Source: Sapria himalayana
Lineage: Eukaryota; Streptophyta; Magnoliopsida; Malpighiales; Rafflesiaceae
Direction of reading: 5' to 3'
Assembly: GCA_029783825.1 (NCBI GenBank)
Contig: JAREIK010012209.1
Span: forward strand, 345,001-409,000
Length of the DNA stretch: 64,000 nucleotides
Under the pieces are notes generated by a model. The model was not told where the DNA came from. It made no database searches and saw only the letters and a list, made by a program, of their open reading frames with translations. Both the position numbers and the translations under genes were made by a program. This document shows positions 47,371 to 57,885 of the stretch, piece by piece. Within the stretch, counting starts at the first letter, position 1. Every line of letters begins with the position of its first letter.

Positions 47371-48965
47371 TATCAAGCTAAGGCCTCAACCATATCTGGA
47401 CGTAATCTCGATCTCCTATCCGAAATCACGTTCACTACAACAGAAAAAGCAGACTCCGATGCTACGCTCGACACCGGAGGAGTCAGTAGATCCCTTGCCA
47501 TCCTAGATGGCACGAGAAAGGTGGACTCATATGATTTCCACCACTGTAATAAATCAAGATTCTTAGTATCAGAATGTGATAGGATTGAGCAGTAATCGGT
47601 ATCTAAGTACCGAGACAGCTCGCTCCTATGTGATGGTCCACCCCTACATTTCTCCCTCGCTAGCTGAATGGAAAAATCGTCATCTCCAAATAAGATATCA
47701 ATGTCCGTAATCACAGTCTCACCACCACCACCACCATACCTAGTATCGTAGTATGTGAACAGGTCAGTCAATTTCTCGTGAATGAACCATTCCGGTGGGT
47801 CTTCCAGGTTCATGCACGAGGAAATGTAAGTCAGGGTGTTTTCTACCCCTTCCACCTTAACCCTAGGGTCCATGCATGCAGCGAGGCAATAAAGAGATGG
47901 AACGGTGGACCAGTACTTCAAGTACTTGGTTTCCATCTCTACAACCATATGGCTAAGTGTCGGGTCAGCTCGATACTTCCTAAACATGCTACTAATGTTG
48001 CATATGCACCGGAGTGCAATGCAAGTGGTGGGCGTATAAACTGACGAACACATGTTCGCCGTGTCATAAAAAATCTTCAAAATTTTCATAAATGAAATTC
48101 ATGAAGCCCAATCAGTGTCGTCAATAATAAGTTCATCACTCTTACTATTGACGTAATCGGATATCACGTGTTTGTTTCCAACACATGATTCTAACATCAG
48201 GTACGTGTAATTCCAACGATGACACACAACCAATTGAAATTTCTTCTTCTTAAGATTCGCAGACAAACAGAGACTACCAAACTCTTGTTGTCTGCGATGA
48301 GTGCAAATATATTTTAGTGCATTACGTATATTATCCAACGCGGGGGAACACACCTTTATACCCGCTTGAACAATCAGGTTAATCACGTGACACATGCATC
48401 TGACATGAAAGATCTCTCCTAATGGTGCGTCTCTAATATTCCTAATAAACATATTGATCGTTACTCCATTATTAGATGTGTTATCGAATGTGACACTAAA
48501 AATTTTATTTTGAATTTTATATTCCTTAAAGATTTTCATCATACACTCAAAAATGACCGGGCCATCATGAGGATGAAGAATCTCAGAGAATCCTAAAATT
48601 TTTTTATTGATTGTCCAGTTAGAATCTACATAGTGGCTGGTGAGACATGCATAAGAAGATTCATCGTGACTTGTCCATATATCGGACGTCACGGACACCA
48701 CTCCACTATATGCCATAAATTCCTTAATTATTTTTTGTTTTTCTAATTTATATATCTTTAGTATGTCATTCCTAGATGTGGACCTAGGAATCCTACGATA
48801 GGCAGGCTGAAAATATGTCTGCATGATGCACACTACCCTTGGATCTTCTGAAAATCTGATCGGAAGACCCATCAATGTGATAAGTCTGGTCATGCCATCC
48901 CTACCCAACTTGCTGGAGTATATGAATGGAGTAAACTTTGAGACTGAACTCGATCCAGTATCAAA
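45790..48965 (-). repeat. Tandem duplication of about 1,590 bp within the hAT element
   Basis: 'aaggcctcaac' occurs at 45790 and 47380, and 'ctcgatccagtatcaa' ends near 47376 and 48964: two direct copies of about 1.59 kb, spaced by 1,590 bp and abutting at 47376-47380. Differences are scattered substitutions and few indels. Both copies share the same in-frame TGA ('ttcatgaagccca' at 46510 and 48100). Confidence 0.96.
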
Positions 48966-49106
48966 AATTGCAGTTCCAAGTTGGGTTTGCCTAGGATCTA
49001 ATGGTCCATGTTTTTTGGTGCATAATTTGGCATGCCTCTTAAGGTGCCCAGTCCCAAATGAATTCTTACATGTTAAAAGTTCCATACAATATTTGCACCG
49101 TGCCAT
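47373..49106 (-). pseudogene. hAT transposase, copy B (upstream, BED finger present, one stop)
   Basis: From ATG at 49106 the protein starts 'MARCKYCMELLTCKNSFG', a BED-type finger with C-x2-C then 'HLKRHAKLC'. It runs 335 residues through the DUF-like catalytic region ('VVSVTSDIWTSHDESSYACL', 'VTFDNTSNNGV', 'RCMCHVINLIVQAGI') to TGA at 48096-48098. The same frame family resumes at 48089 for 238 residues ('CIALRCICNISSMFRKYRAD', 'LSRYLDTDYC', 'WWKSYESTFLVPSRMARDLL') up to the hAT dimerisation block 'SSVASESAFSVVVNVISDRR', and stops at the duplication joint after 'VEALA'. 'TSDIWTS' corresponds to the hAT catalytic Asp region and W/C-H motifs. Only the one stop and the missing tail separate it from an intact gene. 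Confidence 0.88.
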
Positions 49107-50030
49107 TTCTTATTCCTAATCGCTAATATTTTTTTATTTTATTATATTAAAATGAGTCCAAACTACAGAAGTCCTCTTAGTTTTTTGTTTTTTTAAAAAG
49201 CTTGGGTTGAGACGACTGGAGAAACCAAAGTTTCAGCAGCCTCAGACCTCTGTGTAATATTTTCATTTTCTAAATTTAAATATATTTCATTAGTATTTGT
49301 CATTTTTTAGGATTTTTGTTATTCAGAATAGTTATTTAGAGACTAGAAGACTGATTTTAATATTTTCTATTTCTGGGTTCGAGAGAGAAACTAGAGAGAG
49401 AGATTTAAAAAAACTTAAAATAAATTACTCGATAAAAGCAGTGAGGTCGGTCACATGCACGGTGCATCACAGTCAAGCTCAAAGTTCAAAACTAAAGTTG
49501 AGACTCCCGAAAATCCAAGCCGAATGCTGAAATCCCGAGTCCCGAGAGAGAGGAGCAAGATTCTTGAGAGAGAAAATGAGCGATTTGAGATAAAATATGT
49601 TTATGAAAAATATAAATGTTAAAGAGAGGGGGGTGAAATTTATAGATTAAAGAAAATATTTTTTTTAAAAAAATAATTTTTTTAAATTTTTTAAGGGGCA
49701 TAATCATGAGGCCCGTTGGATTCTGCCCCCTAGCCGTTGGAGGCGAGATCCAACGGTTGAAATTTAAATTTTTTATTAATTTTTTTTTCCCGTTGGGGGG
49801 AGGGGGGAATTGGGTCGGTATCGGTTCGCGCCTCGTGAGACTGCGGGTCGGGTTCAATCAGACCCGACTCGCAGTTTTTTTTGCGGGGAGGGGGGGGGGG
49901 GGTAGCAGTGGGTCGAGCTCGGGGGACACCCGACACGGGATGAACCCGTGCCGGGTCAGGCACGGCTCGTGCCTTACCCATGCACGGGATATTCACGTGC
50001 CGGGCCGGGCCGGCCCGGTCGACGCCTCTA
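49107..50030. other. hAT 5' non-coding part
   Basis: Contains a probable leader of the transposase (49107-49690) and the GC-rich subterminal end (49690-50030) with 'gggggggaggggggg' runs and 'cacgggatgaacccgtgcc' palindrome-like words. Open frames here on both strands reflect low stop density in GC-rich repeat sequence. Confidence 0.5.
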
Positions 50031-50490
50031 GGTAAGGACACTTGCTAAGGGAGTAAGAAGCACAAAGCAATTGCTGCGGGGGTAAGAACCATGTAACACT
50101 TGCTGCGGAGGTAAGAACCACGAAGCACTTGCTGTGGGGGTTAGAACCACGAAGCACTTGTTGCGGTGGTAAGAACCACGAAGCACTTGCTGCGGGGGTA
50201 AGAACCACGAAGCACTTGCTGCGGGGGTAAGAACCACGAAGCACTTGCTGCGTGAGTAAGAACCACGAAGCACTTGCTGTGGGGGTAAGAACCACGAAGC
50301 ACTTGCTGTGGGGGTAATAACCATGAAGTACTTGCTACGGGGGTAAGGAGAACTTGCTGCGGGGGGTAAGGAGGATGTGCTGCGAGGGTAAGGAATTAGA
50401 AGAACTGGCTGTGGGGGTAAGAAGTTTGAAGAACTTGCTGCGGGGGTAAGGAGTTAAAAGAACTTGCTGCAAGTGTAATGAGCACGAATC
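50031..50490. repeat. 29-bp minisatellite, right part
   Basis: Continuation of the array at 44767-44986: about fifteen units 'aagaaccacgaagcacttgc' + 'tgcgggggt', degenerating after 50340 into shorter variants ('aaggagaacttgctgcgggg'). The central units (50110-50310) are nearly identical. Open frames on the minus strand (SASWFLPPQQVLRG-type) are repeat artefacts. Confidence 0.94.
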
Positions 50491-51084
50491 TCTTGATGCG
50501 AAAGGCCAAAACAAACAAGAAATAATTAAATAATAATAATTTTTTATTTTCAAATTACAAAAAAAAATACACTAAAACCTAAAATATTTCGGTTTTTATT
50601 TACTACAAATCATAAATCCAATTTGATCCCAATAATAATTTTATTTTAAAATTATAAATTTTTTAAAATTTTTAAAATTTTATAATTTCAAACAAGCCAT
50701 CAATTCAAACTTGATAATGTAGATTTTGAGGCATGATTTGCAAGAATATAAACAAGTCAAAACTAATCCAACTATATGTAACATTTCAAAATAATAGAGA
50801 ATAACTTATATAAATATACAAAGAAATCATATAAAAATATTTAAATATAAATATATATATAAACATATAAATACATAACGCAAATATTAAAATATAAATA
50901 TATATATATTAACATATAAATATATAACACATATATTTAAATATAAATACATATGAACATACAAATATAACACAAATATTGAAATATATATAAATATATA
51001 AATAAATAAATAAATATAAACATATAAATAAATAAATAAATAAATAAATAATATATATATATATATATATATATTATTTATTTA
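50491..51084. other. AT-rich sequence with (AAAT)n and (TA)n tracts
   Basis: 'taaataaataaataaata' tracts near 50998-51046 and (TA)n near 51047-51074. No coding signal was found. Confidence 0.7.
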
Positions 51085-51418
51085 CACTACAAGAAAAGAT
51101 GGAATTAGAAATTCCCAAATCCATTTCTAATTCCGTCATAATGTTCAAATTCTGACCTCAATAAAAATGGAAATATTTCGTTTCTAAAGTGTTTTTTTCT
51201 AAATTTTAGAAATAAATAATATTTTGATGTTTTTAAAATGTGATGAAATTTTTCAATAAATAATTTTAATGATGAAAATGGGATCTCAGATTCCATCACT
51301 AATTTAGTGAGAAAATATAATAGAAATGCAAGATCCACTTCTAAATTAGAAATGAATTTTGAAATGCTATTTTTCATTTCTATTTTCTGCAATAGGAACA
51401 TGTCCTATTTGTTGTAGT
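51085..51418. mobile_element. CACTA-type terminus or small CACTA-like element
   Basis: The left end CACTACAAGAAAAGATGG (51085) is the typical plant CACTA/En-Spm terminus. Just inside it are 'gaattagaaattccc' and 'ccatttctaattccgtc' subterminal inverted words. Towards the right, 'tttctaattt', 'attccatcactaa' and finally 'ttgttgtagt' (51409-51418) approximate the opposite terminus TTCTTGTAGTG. Flanks tta (51082-51084) and tta (51419-51421) are a 3-bp duplication, as CACTA elements make, but the terminal G is missing. It could also be just the left end of a larger CACTA element running to beyond 53550. Confidence 0.6.
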
Positions 51419-51839
51419 TTATGTATGCTATATACAATATATAAATAATACATAAAATATAAAACCTACAATCCAATAAATACATATACATATTATTTAT
51501 CCAATGATATTTACATAATATCCACTTTAGAGTAACACATCAAATAACAAAAATATAATTTGTTATAACAAAATTTATTGTAGTCTATCAATATACAATG
51601 ACATTTACATATATATAATTTGTCGTAGTTTATTTGTTGTAGTCTATCAATTATAGCACACATTTATAATTTCAAAAAACAATAACATAAAAATCAAAAT
51701 TTTATAACAAAAACTTTCATTGCAAAAAAGTAATAACAACGCCATAAACAACTATGAGCCTTTGTCAAGATGAATATTATTCTCTATAGATCTGGATAGA
51801 TCTTCTATAGAATGATGAAAAAAAGATACTACCTCTGAT
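51419..51839. other. AT-rich sequence with 'tttgttgtagt' words
   Basis: 'tttgtcgtagtttatttgtt' and 'gtagtctatcaat' occur at 51578-51655, resembling the CACTA end just upstream. No gene was found. Confidence 0.4.
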
Positions 51840-53550
51840 AACTTGTATGTTATTTACTACATCTTCAAAATCTTTTAATGTATTTCTTCTATTCTTTTTA
51901 TTATTTTTTATTCTTGTTTTATTCTTTCTTCCTTTCTTTTCATTTTTTGTTTCTTTTTTTCCTTTCTATAATTTCATTTTGCATCTCTTCATTATTTTGT
52001 TGCATCTCATTTTTTTTTTGCAAAGTATCCTGAATTTCCTATATCTTTTTGCGCAACCTCTCATCAAATAGATTATTATAATTGGAAGACAATGATTAAA
52101 AACTCTAACAAAACCTTAATAACACATGAAACTATCACCACTCTATTAAAAATTAATATAAAAATTAAGTTAGTCATTATATTTAATGAGTCCATATATA
52201 ATAACTCATAAGTTATGATAAAAAAATGCTTGACTTTGAATATTAATTCAAGTGAATGCCGAAAAAAATTTGTTTATATTGATTTCTTTCTTTTATTGTA
52301 ATTTATATATGACACTTCACGTACAAATTAAGAAAGATAATCTTACTATTGAGGTATTGGTAAATGTCTCATCTCAGCCTCCTAAAAAATAATAATAGTT
52401 ACTATTGAGGTATATAATACATCGTCACACATATATTATCATTTGTATTCACAAAATTTAAATAATAATACATTATGAAAGATAATCTTACCAAATCTAC
52501 TAAATGTTGGTAGGTAGAGGTGTCAAACGGGCCGGCCCAGCACGGCACGGCCCGTTTTTCACGTGCCCAGCCGTGCTACCGTGCCGCGCCGGGCACGGCA
52601 CGGCCCGTGGGCACGGCACGGCCCGTGGGCACGGAAAGGCCCGTGGGCAAGGCAAGGCCGTGCCGTGCCGGCCCGCTCGGGCACGGCTTGGCTTGGCCAG
52701 GCGGCACGGGCGCACGGCAAGGTAGGGCAGGCGGGGCGGGTCTGTTTGGACCCGACCCGCGGTCTTTTTACCGGGGGCGGGGCCCGTTTGGGTCACGAGT
52801 CACGACTCACGACACGGCACGCGTGGCACGCCGCCAGTGCCACGCGTGCCTGCGTGAACTGGCACGGGATGGACCCGTGCCGGCGGCCGTGCCGGGCACG
52901 GCACGGCTCGTGCTTTGCTTCGCCCGGGCACGGCACGGGCCCGGGCACGGTTTTTGAACGTGCCGGGCCGGCCCAGGCACGACCGAACCGTGCCGTGCCT
53001 CGTGCCGGGCCGGCCCGGCCCGGCACGTTTGACACCTCTATTGGTAGGTCGCCTTTGAACCTCTAATATATTTTGAAAATCATAATTCTTTACCTATTAT
53101 CTCTGATTGATGATTATGTGATGCAATCTGAGACAAAAGCCTTGAACTTCTCACTATTCTAGTATTTTTATTACTTCATCAAAATATTAAAATAAATACT
53201 ATTAAGCTTTGTATATTTATCATATTTTTTTCTCCACTTGCCAAGCATATCATTATATCTCACACTAGTCACATGTTTTCATGTATCCTTCATCGAGCAC
53301 CAAAGTATTATTCCATTTATATTATCAATAGAAAAAAAAATATAACAAAAATACATTATAATGCACTTATTTTAATAATATTTTATATTAAACCAATTTG
53401 AAAAACAAATAAATGCATCAAAATTATACTTCAAATTTCTTCCAATAAAATTTTTTCATATTTGGGGGCACTTTATTTCATTTTATACACTCCCAACTAG
53501 TTTCTCTTTAAATATCTTTCTGATTTTATGAAAAGCGGAAGTAATAAACT
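51840..53550 (-). pseudogene. Possible CACTA-associated gene relic with a coiled-coil tail
   Basis: Minus strand 52080-51880 reads 'LFDERLRKKI', 'EIQDTLQKKNEMQQNNEEMQ' and 'NEIIERKKRNKK', a Gln/Glu/Lys coiled coil like the C-terminal end of plant En/Spm 'transposase 24' proteins. Further upstream (53330-53200) broken frames give 'VTSVRYNDMLGKWRKKYDKY'. The context next to a CACTA terminus favours this, but no diagnostic core motif is readable and T/A richness can mimic such tails. The MITE at 52515-53040 interrupts it. Confidence 0.35.
52515..53040. mobile_element. hAT MITE, 526 bp, perfect ends and TSD
   Basis: TAGAGGTGTCAAACG (52515) and CGTTTGACACCTCTA (to 53040) are perfect 15-bp inverted repeats, followed inwards by GGGCCGGCCC. 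Flanks are perfect 8-bp ttggtagg at 52507-52514 and 53041-53048. Interior is dense in 'cacggcacggcccgtgggca' repeats. No coding capacity. It is probably the youngest insertion of this family in the window, given perfect termini, TSD and retained CpG content. Confidence 0.97.
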
Positions 53551-53985
53551 TATAAGTAATCCAACATCAGTAAGTACGTATACATATAAACAAAATATAC
53601 CCATTTTTTGCTATTGAATTAATATTTTATTCTTTTTTATTTTTTATCCAAAATTTAATAATACAAATATTATTTTAAATCTAAATGATAATGTTCGATA
53701 AATAGTAAAATCATAGTTTGTTATTAATTAAAATTACCATATTTTAATCATATTAATTTACTTATAATTTCATGCACAAATGTTAATTAAATTTTGTACA
53801 AACAAAAATAATGAAAAATAATAATGCATGCATGTAATAAATTTCAGAAAGCTACATACTATTTATTGTTAATTATGGGCCGAATGAAGATTTTCCCATG
53901 ACTTAGCATACAAACCATGTTTTGTAATTATAGTTTTAGTGTAAATTCTTGTAATGTCATTGTTTTGTCTTATTTTTATAAATGC
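53551..53985. other. AT-rich spacer
   Basis: No coding, repeat or terminus signal was found. Confidence 0.4.
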
Positions 53986-55300
53986 ATTAGCTCTTATATG
54001 TTTCATTTCTCAACTATTCTAATTCACTTACTTGTATGGTTCATCTTTTCTTAGAATCTTTCAAATTATAATTCATCTTCTTGATTACCTACTAAACCTT
54101 ATGTTAAAGTTCAATTGGTAAATGACAATACTTTTCACAAATAAGTCAGAAGAGAAACATTCCCAATAGTTTCTTGAAAGCCATTCTATAAGTCCATAAT
54201 ACTTCTTTCAAACATTTATAATAATCCTTTTCGAGATGGATTAATTATTTTTTCTGGATTCTCTTTTTCTTCCAATTTGAGACTTCTCGTCCATTTATTA
54301 ATGGATGATATGTGAATCTCTTCTTATGTTTAATTCCATATTTTTCTAAGTAGGCTTCAAATAAGCTATTACAAAAGTGAGTTCTCCCATCACTTAAGAT
54401 ATACCATTATGGTCCAAAACATATAAAAATATTATTGTTAAAGAATTCCAAAATGGTTCTCATATCATTTTTCAATACTACTATCGCCTATACTCATTTT
54501 GATACAGTCAACTGCCAATATGATATATTCTTTTTCACAAGATACCAGAAAAGATATCATGAAATCTATACCCCATACATCAAAAATCTCTACTTCTAAA
54601 ATGCCATTTAGTTGAATTTCATTTCATCTAGATATACTTTCTCATCGTTGGCATATATAACCATATTTTGCTATGCTTTGACAATCATGAAATAATATTG
54701 GCCAAAAAGATTAAGATTGAATAACTTTTTGAGTTGTTTTATCCCCTTCCCCCTAAAATGCCCTCCGTATGGTGATGGATGGCATCTGAGAACAATTTCT
54801 TATTTCATATCATAAATAAATTTCTACAATGCATCTTTTAAATAATAATGCATTATCCTAGAGATAATATTTCACATCAAAATAATTTTTTTGTTAAGTG
54901 AGAAATTGAGTAAAAACACCATATGCCAAATAATTCAAAAAATCATCATATCAAAATAAATTTTTTTAGAACTTTCTGCCTTTTGTTGTGTTGTCATCTA
55001 CATGATCCAATCATGATAAATGATTAGCTATCATATTGTCATTCCACTCTTTATCTCAAATTTCTAAATCAAATTTTTGAAGAAGTAAATCCATATTATC
55101 AATCTAGGTTTGACATCCTTTTTAATCTTCAAATATCACACTACTTTATGATCCATATCAATGATCTCTTTTGCCCCAAAGATGTATGGTCAAAATTTGG
55201 TACAGAAGAAAATAATTACCAATAATTTTTCTTTGTTTTTGTATAATTTGTTAAGCACTTTCATTGCACATAACAATAATTTTAAATATTTTATATACTT
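53986..55300 (-). pseudogene. Ty3/gypsy RNase H and integrase relic (Athila/Tat-like), antisense
   Basis: Reading the minus strand from 55280 leftwards: 'KNKEKLLVIIFFCTKF' (the 'TTEKELLAVVFALDKF' block of RNase H), 'KDVKPRLIIWIYFF', 'KFEIKSGM' and 'HDWIM' ('DHLSRL' region), then integrase: 'LEVEIFDVWGIDFMISF' near 54600-54550, 'YIILAVDC', and 'WENSLL..LI.SLLRKIW' ('GSHFCNKLFExLLxKYG') near 54390-54330. The order RNase H then integrase is that of Ty3/gypsy, and 'EIFDVWGIDFMGPF' is typical of Athila/Tat-type plant elements. Stops throughout. Possibly the same family as the gag-protease relic at 24240-25440, but too distant to be one element. Confidence 0.82.
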
Positions 55301-55599
55301 TGATTAAAAATTAATAAAAAAATTTATTATACTAATCATCTTAACAGAATAACAAACTTGGAGGTTTAACCTTATTTATTTTAATGACAAACTCATTATC
55401 AAAAGTCTTTAGGATGCATATATAAGTCTAGTTGTGATATTATTATATTATGTTCATCTTTGTTTTTCTCCAATTTTATCATGCATTTATATAAATTTTA
55501 AAATTTTTTTGGATCTAGATCTACTTCTAATCCTTTTGTATATTATAATAATATTTTGGATTCAAAAAATATGCTCCTTAATGCAAATGATGGTGAATA

Positions 55600-56009
55600 T
55601 TTGTTTTAAAGCATGCCTGAAAAGATGCACCTCGCAAAGCATGCTTGCTCAAAATATGCTTGGGCACGTCTATGGAAAATACTTGTACCTTTTTCCAAAC
55701 TATGGCCAATAGGCTTTAGGCATGCATGATTTGTACCTTTAATAACTATGATTTGAACCATGTTGAGAGGAATTATGGCCAATAGGCTAAGAAATATTAA
55801 TGATATTTTAATTTTATGTTTAATGAGTTATATTTAAAGTATGAATTTTGAATTTAGTTTATTTAATTATTAAAATTTTATAGTTTTGTTTTAGAATGTT
55901 GAATGCTTATTATTATGTGAAATACTAATAATTTTTGATTTTTATATTTAATATCTTTTGCTTAATTGTATTTTATTAATATATAAAAATTATAAATAAT
56001 ATATAGTAA

Positions 56010-56056
<47 letters not shown>

Positions 56057-56170
56057 GTAAAATATCTCACCCAAAAAAAAGTTTGTGCCTTAATTTCAAT
56101 TTGTGCCTCAAGACCCAAAAAGATTTTTATGCCTCAGTTTCAGTACACCTTGTATCTCAAAGAACTATAA
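55600..56170 (+). mobile_element. Right-end fragment of the 2199-6442 hAT family
   Basis: 55800-56170 parallels 6110-6440: 'tttttgatttttatatttaa' and 'tattttattaatatataaaaattataaat', then 'gtttgtgccttaatttcaat', 'tgtgcctcaagacccaaaaa', 'gatttttatgcctcag' and 'ccttgtatctcaaag'. A (TA)n microsatellite at 56012-56052 replaces unique sequence. The left part (55600-55720) has 'aaagcatgcctgaaaagatg' and 'gcttgggcacg', perhaps the other end, which would make it a deletion derivative. No TSD was identified. Confidence 0.55.
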
Positions 56171-56480
56171 TTATAATTACTAAAAAAGTAACTAATGTCC
56201 ATAAATTTCATTAAATGTTTGAATACTACTCTAGAGTAGCCCATTATAAAAGTATTGAGATGTATTATTTCACATGTTATTTTATTTATTGCGTTACATT
56301 TTTTTTTCTTTTGGAATGGAGCTAGCTTGTGGACTATCTACCTCAATCCTATTTGTATATATGACTTTCCTTTGTTATTGCTTTCCACAATTAATGAATG
56401 AATGGATTTAGGTTTATTTGGCTAGCTTGTGGACTATCTCCTCAATGTGAATATGGTGGTGTCAACCTAGTGTTTACGCT
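56171..56480. other. Spacer with a short direct repeat
   Basis: 'ggctagcttgtggactatct' occurs at 56420 and, nearly, at 56329. Nothing else was recognised. Confidence 0.45.
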
Positions 56481-56589
56481 ATAATAAATTTGATGCCATA
56501 TCACAATTGGTGGTAGCAAGTGAGGATTGGCATGGTGGTGCACATCGATGTGCATCGTGGTGCACCTTGGTGTCATGATGCAATGGGTA

Positions 56590-56870
56590 CGTCACCATGC
56601 AATAGTGTGTGCGTGGGCTTGCAACTGTGCAATAGTGGTGTAGTGGGTGTGCGTGGGCTTGCAACTATGCAATAATGGCGTAGTGGTTGTGCGCGGGCTT
56701 GCAACTATGCAACAATGGTGGAGTGGTTGTGCGGCTATATCTATGCAATAGCGTGTGCAAGGTGTAGTGGGTGCAACTATGTGTAGGTAGTGCAATGAGT
56801 GCAACAATGTGCTTGGGTGTGTGACTATGTAATAGTGTAGTGGGAATGCAACTATGTAATAATGTGTGTG
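56590..56870. repeat. 40-bp degenerate minisatellite
   Basis: 'gcgtgggcttgcaactgtgc' + 'aatagtggtgtagtgggtgt' starts at 56611 and repeats at 56651 and 56691, then degenerates into 'gtgcaactatgtgta' and 'gcaatgagtgcaacaatgtg' up to about 56870. The minus-strand His/Thr-rich open frames are repeat artefacts. Composition resembles the GTGCAC-rich blocks at 15000 and 20000. Confidence 0.88.
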
Positions 56871-57079
56871 TGATGCTGTGTGTGAAATAGGGGTTGCTTA
56901 TATTTCTAAGTATGTAGATACCTACATCAAGATGAATTTGTTGAGAAAAGTCTAATAAATAACTAATTTTACTGATTGTATATGTTATATTGGTATGATC
57001 ATATGTAGATAAATATTTTTTCTTATAATTTTCTTATAAGTAGTAGAATTAACTAGATGAATCATATTAGAAATGGAGT

Positions 57080-57885
57080 CAATACTTAGTTTTATAAAAA
57101 TATATACTCAAGCACAACCCAAAATACTAACTTGTGCAAGAGTATAAGTACATATCTTCTATGTGCCAAAATGATACTTCTAATAGAACCAGCCATCTCT
57201 ATGTCAAGAAAATATGTTTCTCCCAAAGTCATTAGTCTAAAAATGTGCCCGAAGATACTCTTTAAGTTGAATAATTTTTAACTTATCGTCTCTCATAATC
57301 AAAATATAATTTAAATAGAGAATAATCAAAATTTAAGTAGACAATAATCATAATATAATTTAAGTCAAAATTTTTATGTCATAAACAAAGAAAAATCAGT
57401 AACTTACTTGTATAACTCAAATGAGGTAATTGTTTATGAAAATCTTAGAAATTAGACTCTTAGTAATTACTTGAGGTGATAAACACTCTACGTAGTCTAT
57501 AAAGTATATTTGACTATACTACTCAAAACTCATAAGATTACTTATGTTTTATATACATGTCCTCTTCAAGGTTACCATGAAAAAAATACTTTTTACATGT
57601 CAAGCAAGTGTATTCTTCAATTGTAAGATGTAAGAGAAATAAAAGTTTACACTGAGATTATTTTGGCCATAGAAAATTAAGTGTTTTGGCAGTTTATACC
57701 AAATATTTGAGTGAATCCTCTCGCTACTAGTCTTGCCTTAATGTAATATATCTTTATATATTGACTAGTATTCATAGTAAACACTTATTTGCAGCTAACA
57801 ACCAATTTTCCTAAAAATTATAATATTAGTTCCCCATGTATTAATAGAGTAGAGGGCATGTATTTTTTCATCATGACTCGGGAAA
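57080..57885 (-). pseudogene. Ty1/Copia reverse transcriptase relic, antisense
   Basis: From about 57885 leftwards: 'KLVVSCK.VFTMNTSQYI' (the 'KxVGCKWVFxVKYN' block), 'KARLVARGFTQIFGINC' near 57740-57690, 'ISLTSYN.RIHLLDM' and 'FFHGNLEEDMYIK' near 57600-57550 ('NAFLHGDLEEEVYMEQP'). Later parts down to 57080 are broken. The first 100 bp also exist as an inverted copy immediately to the right (57900-57999). Confidence 0.8.

Larger units (their letters stand above)
44987..50030 (-). mobile_element. hAT transposon, 5,044 bp, with duplicated transposase region
   Basis: Ends TAGAGGTGTCAAACGGGCC (44987) and GGCCCGGTCGACGCCTCTA (to 50030) are near-perfect inverted repeats of the same type as the three GC-rich MITEs in this window. 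Flanks are perfect 8-bp copies ggtaagga (44979-44986, 50031-50038). The minus strand carries BED-finger hAT transposase sequence in two tandem copies (45790-47375 and 47380-48965). The subterminal GC-rich parts also resemble the MITEs (for example 'caggcacggctcgtgcc' near 49955). It probably represents the source lineage of those MITEs. Inactive as it stands because of stops and frameshifts. Confidence 0.93.

Noticed and set aside
47778..49119. Plus-strand frames of 88 and 98 residues
   Set aside because: Antisense shadows of the hAT transposase on the minus strand.
49993..50324. Repeat proteins (ASASWFLPPQQVLRGSYP-like) on the minus strand
   Set aside because: Read from the minisatellite array; identical frames appear at the left half of the array at 44605-45062.
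52504..53066. Open frames of 145 and 167 residues (plus) and 98 (minus) rich in Arg/Gly/Pro/Ala
   Set aside because: They lie wholly in the GC-rich MITE 52515-53040, where stops are rare by composition.
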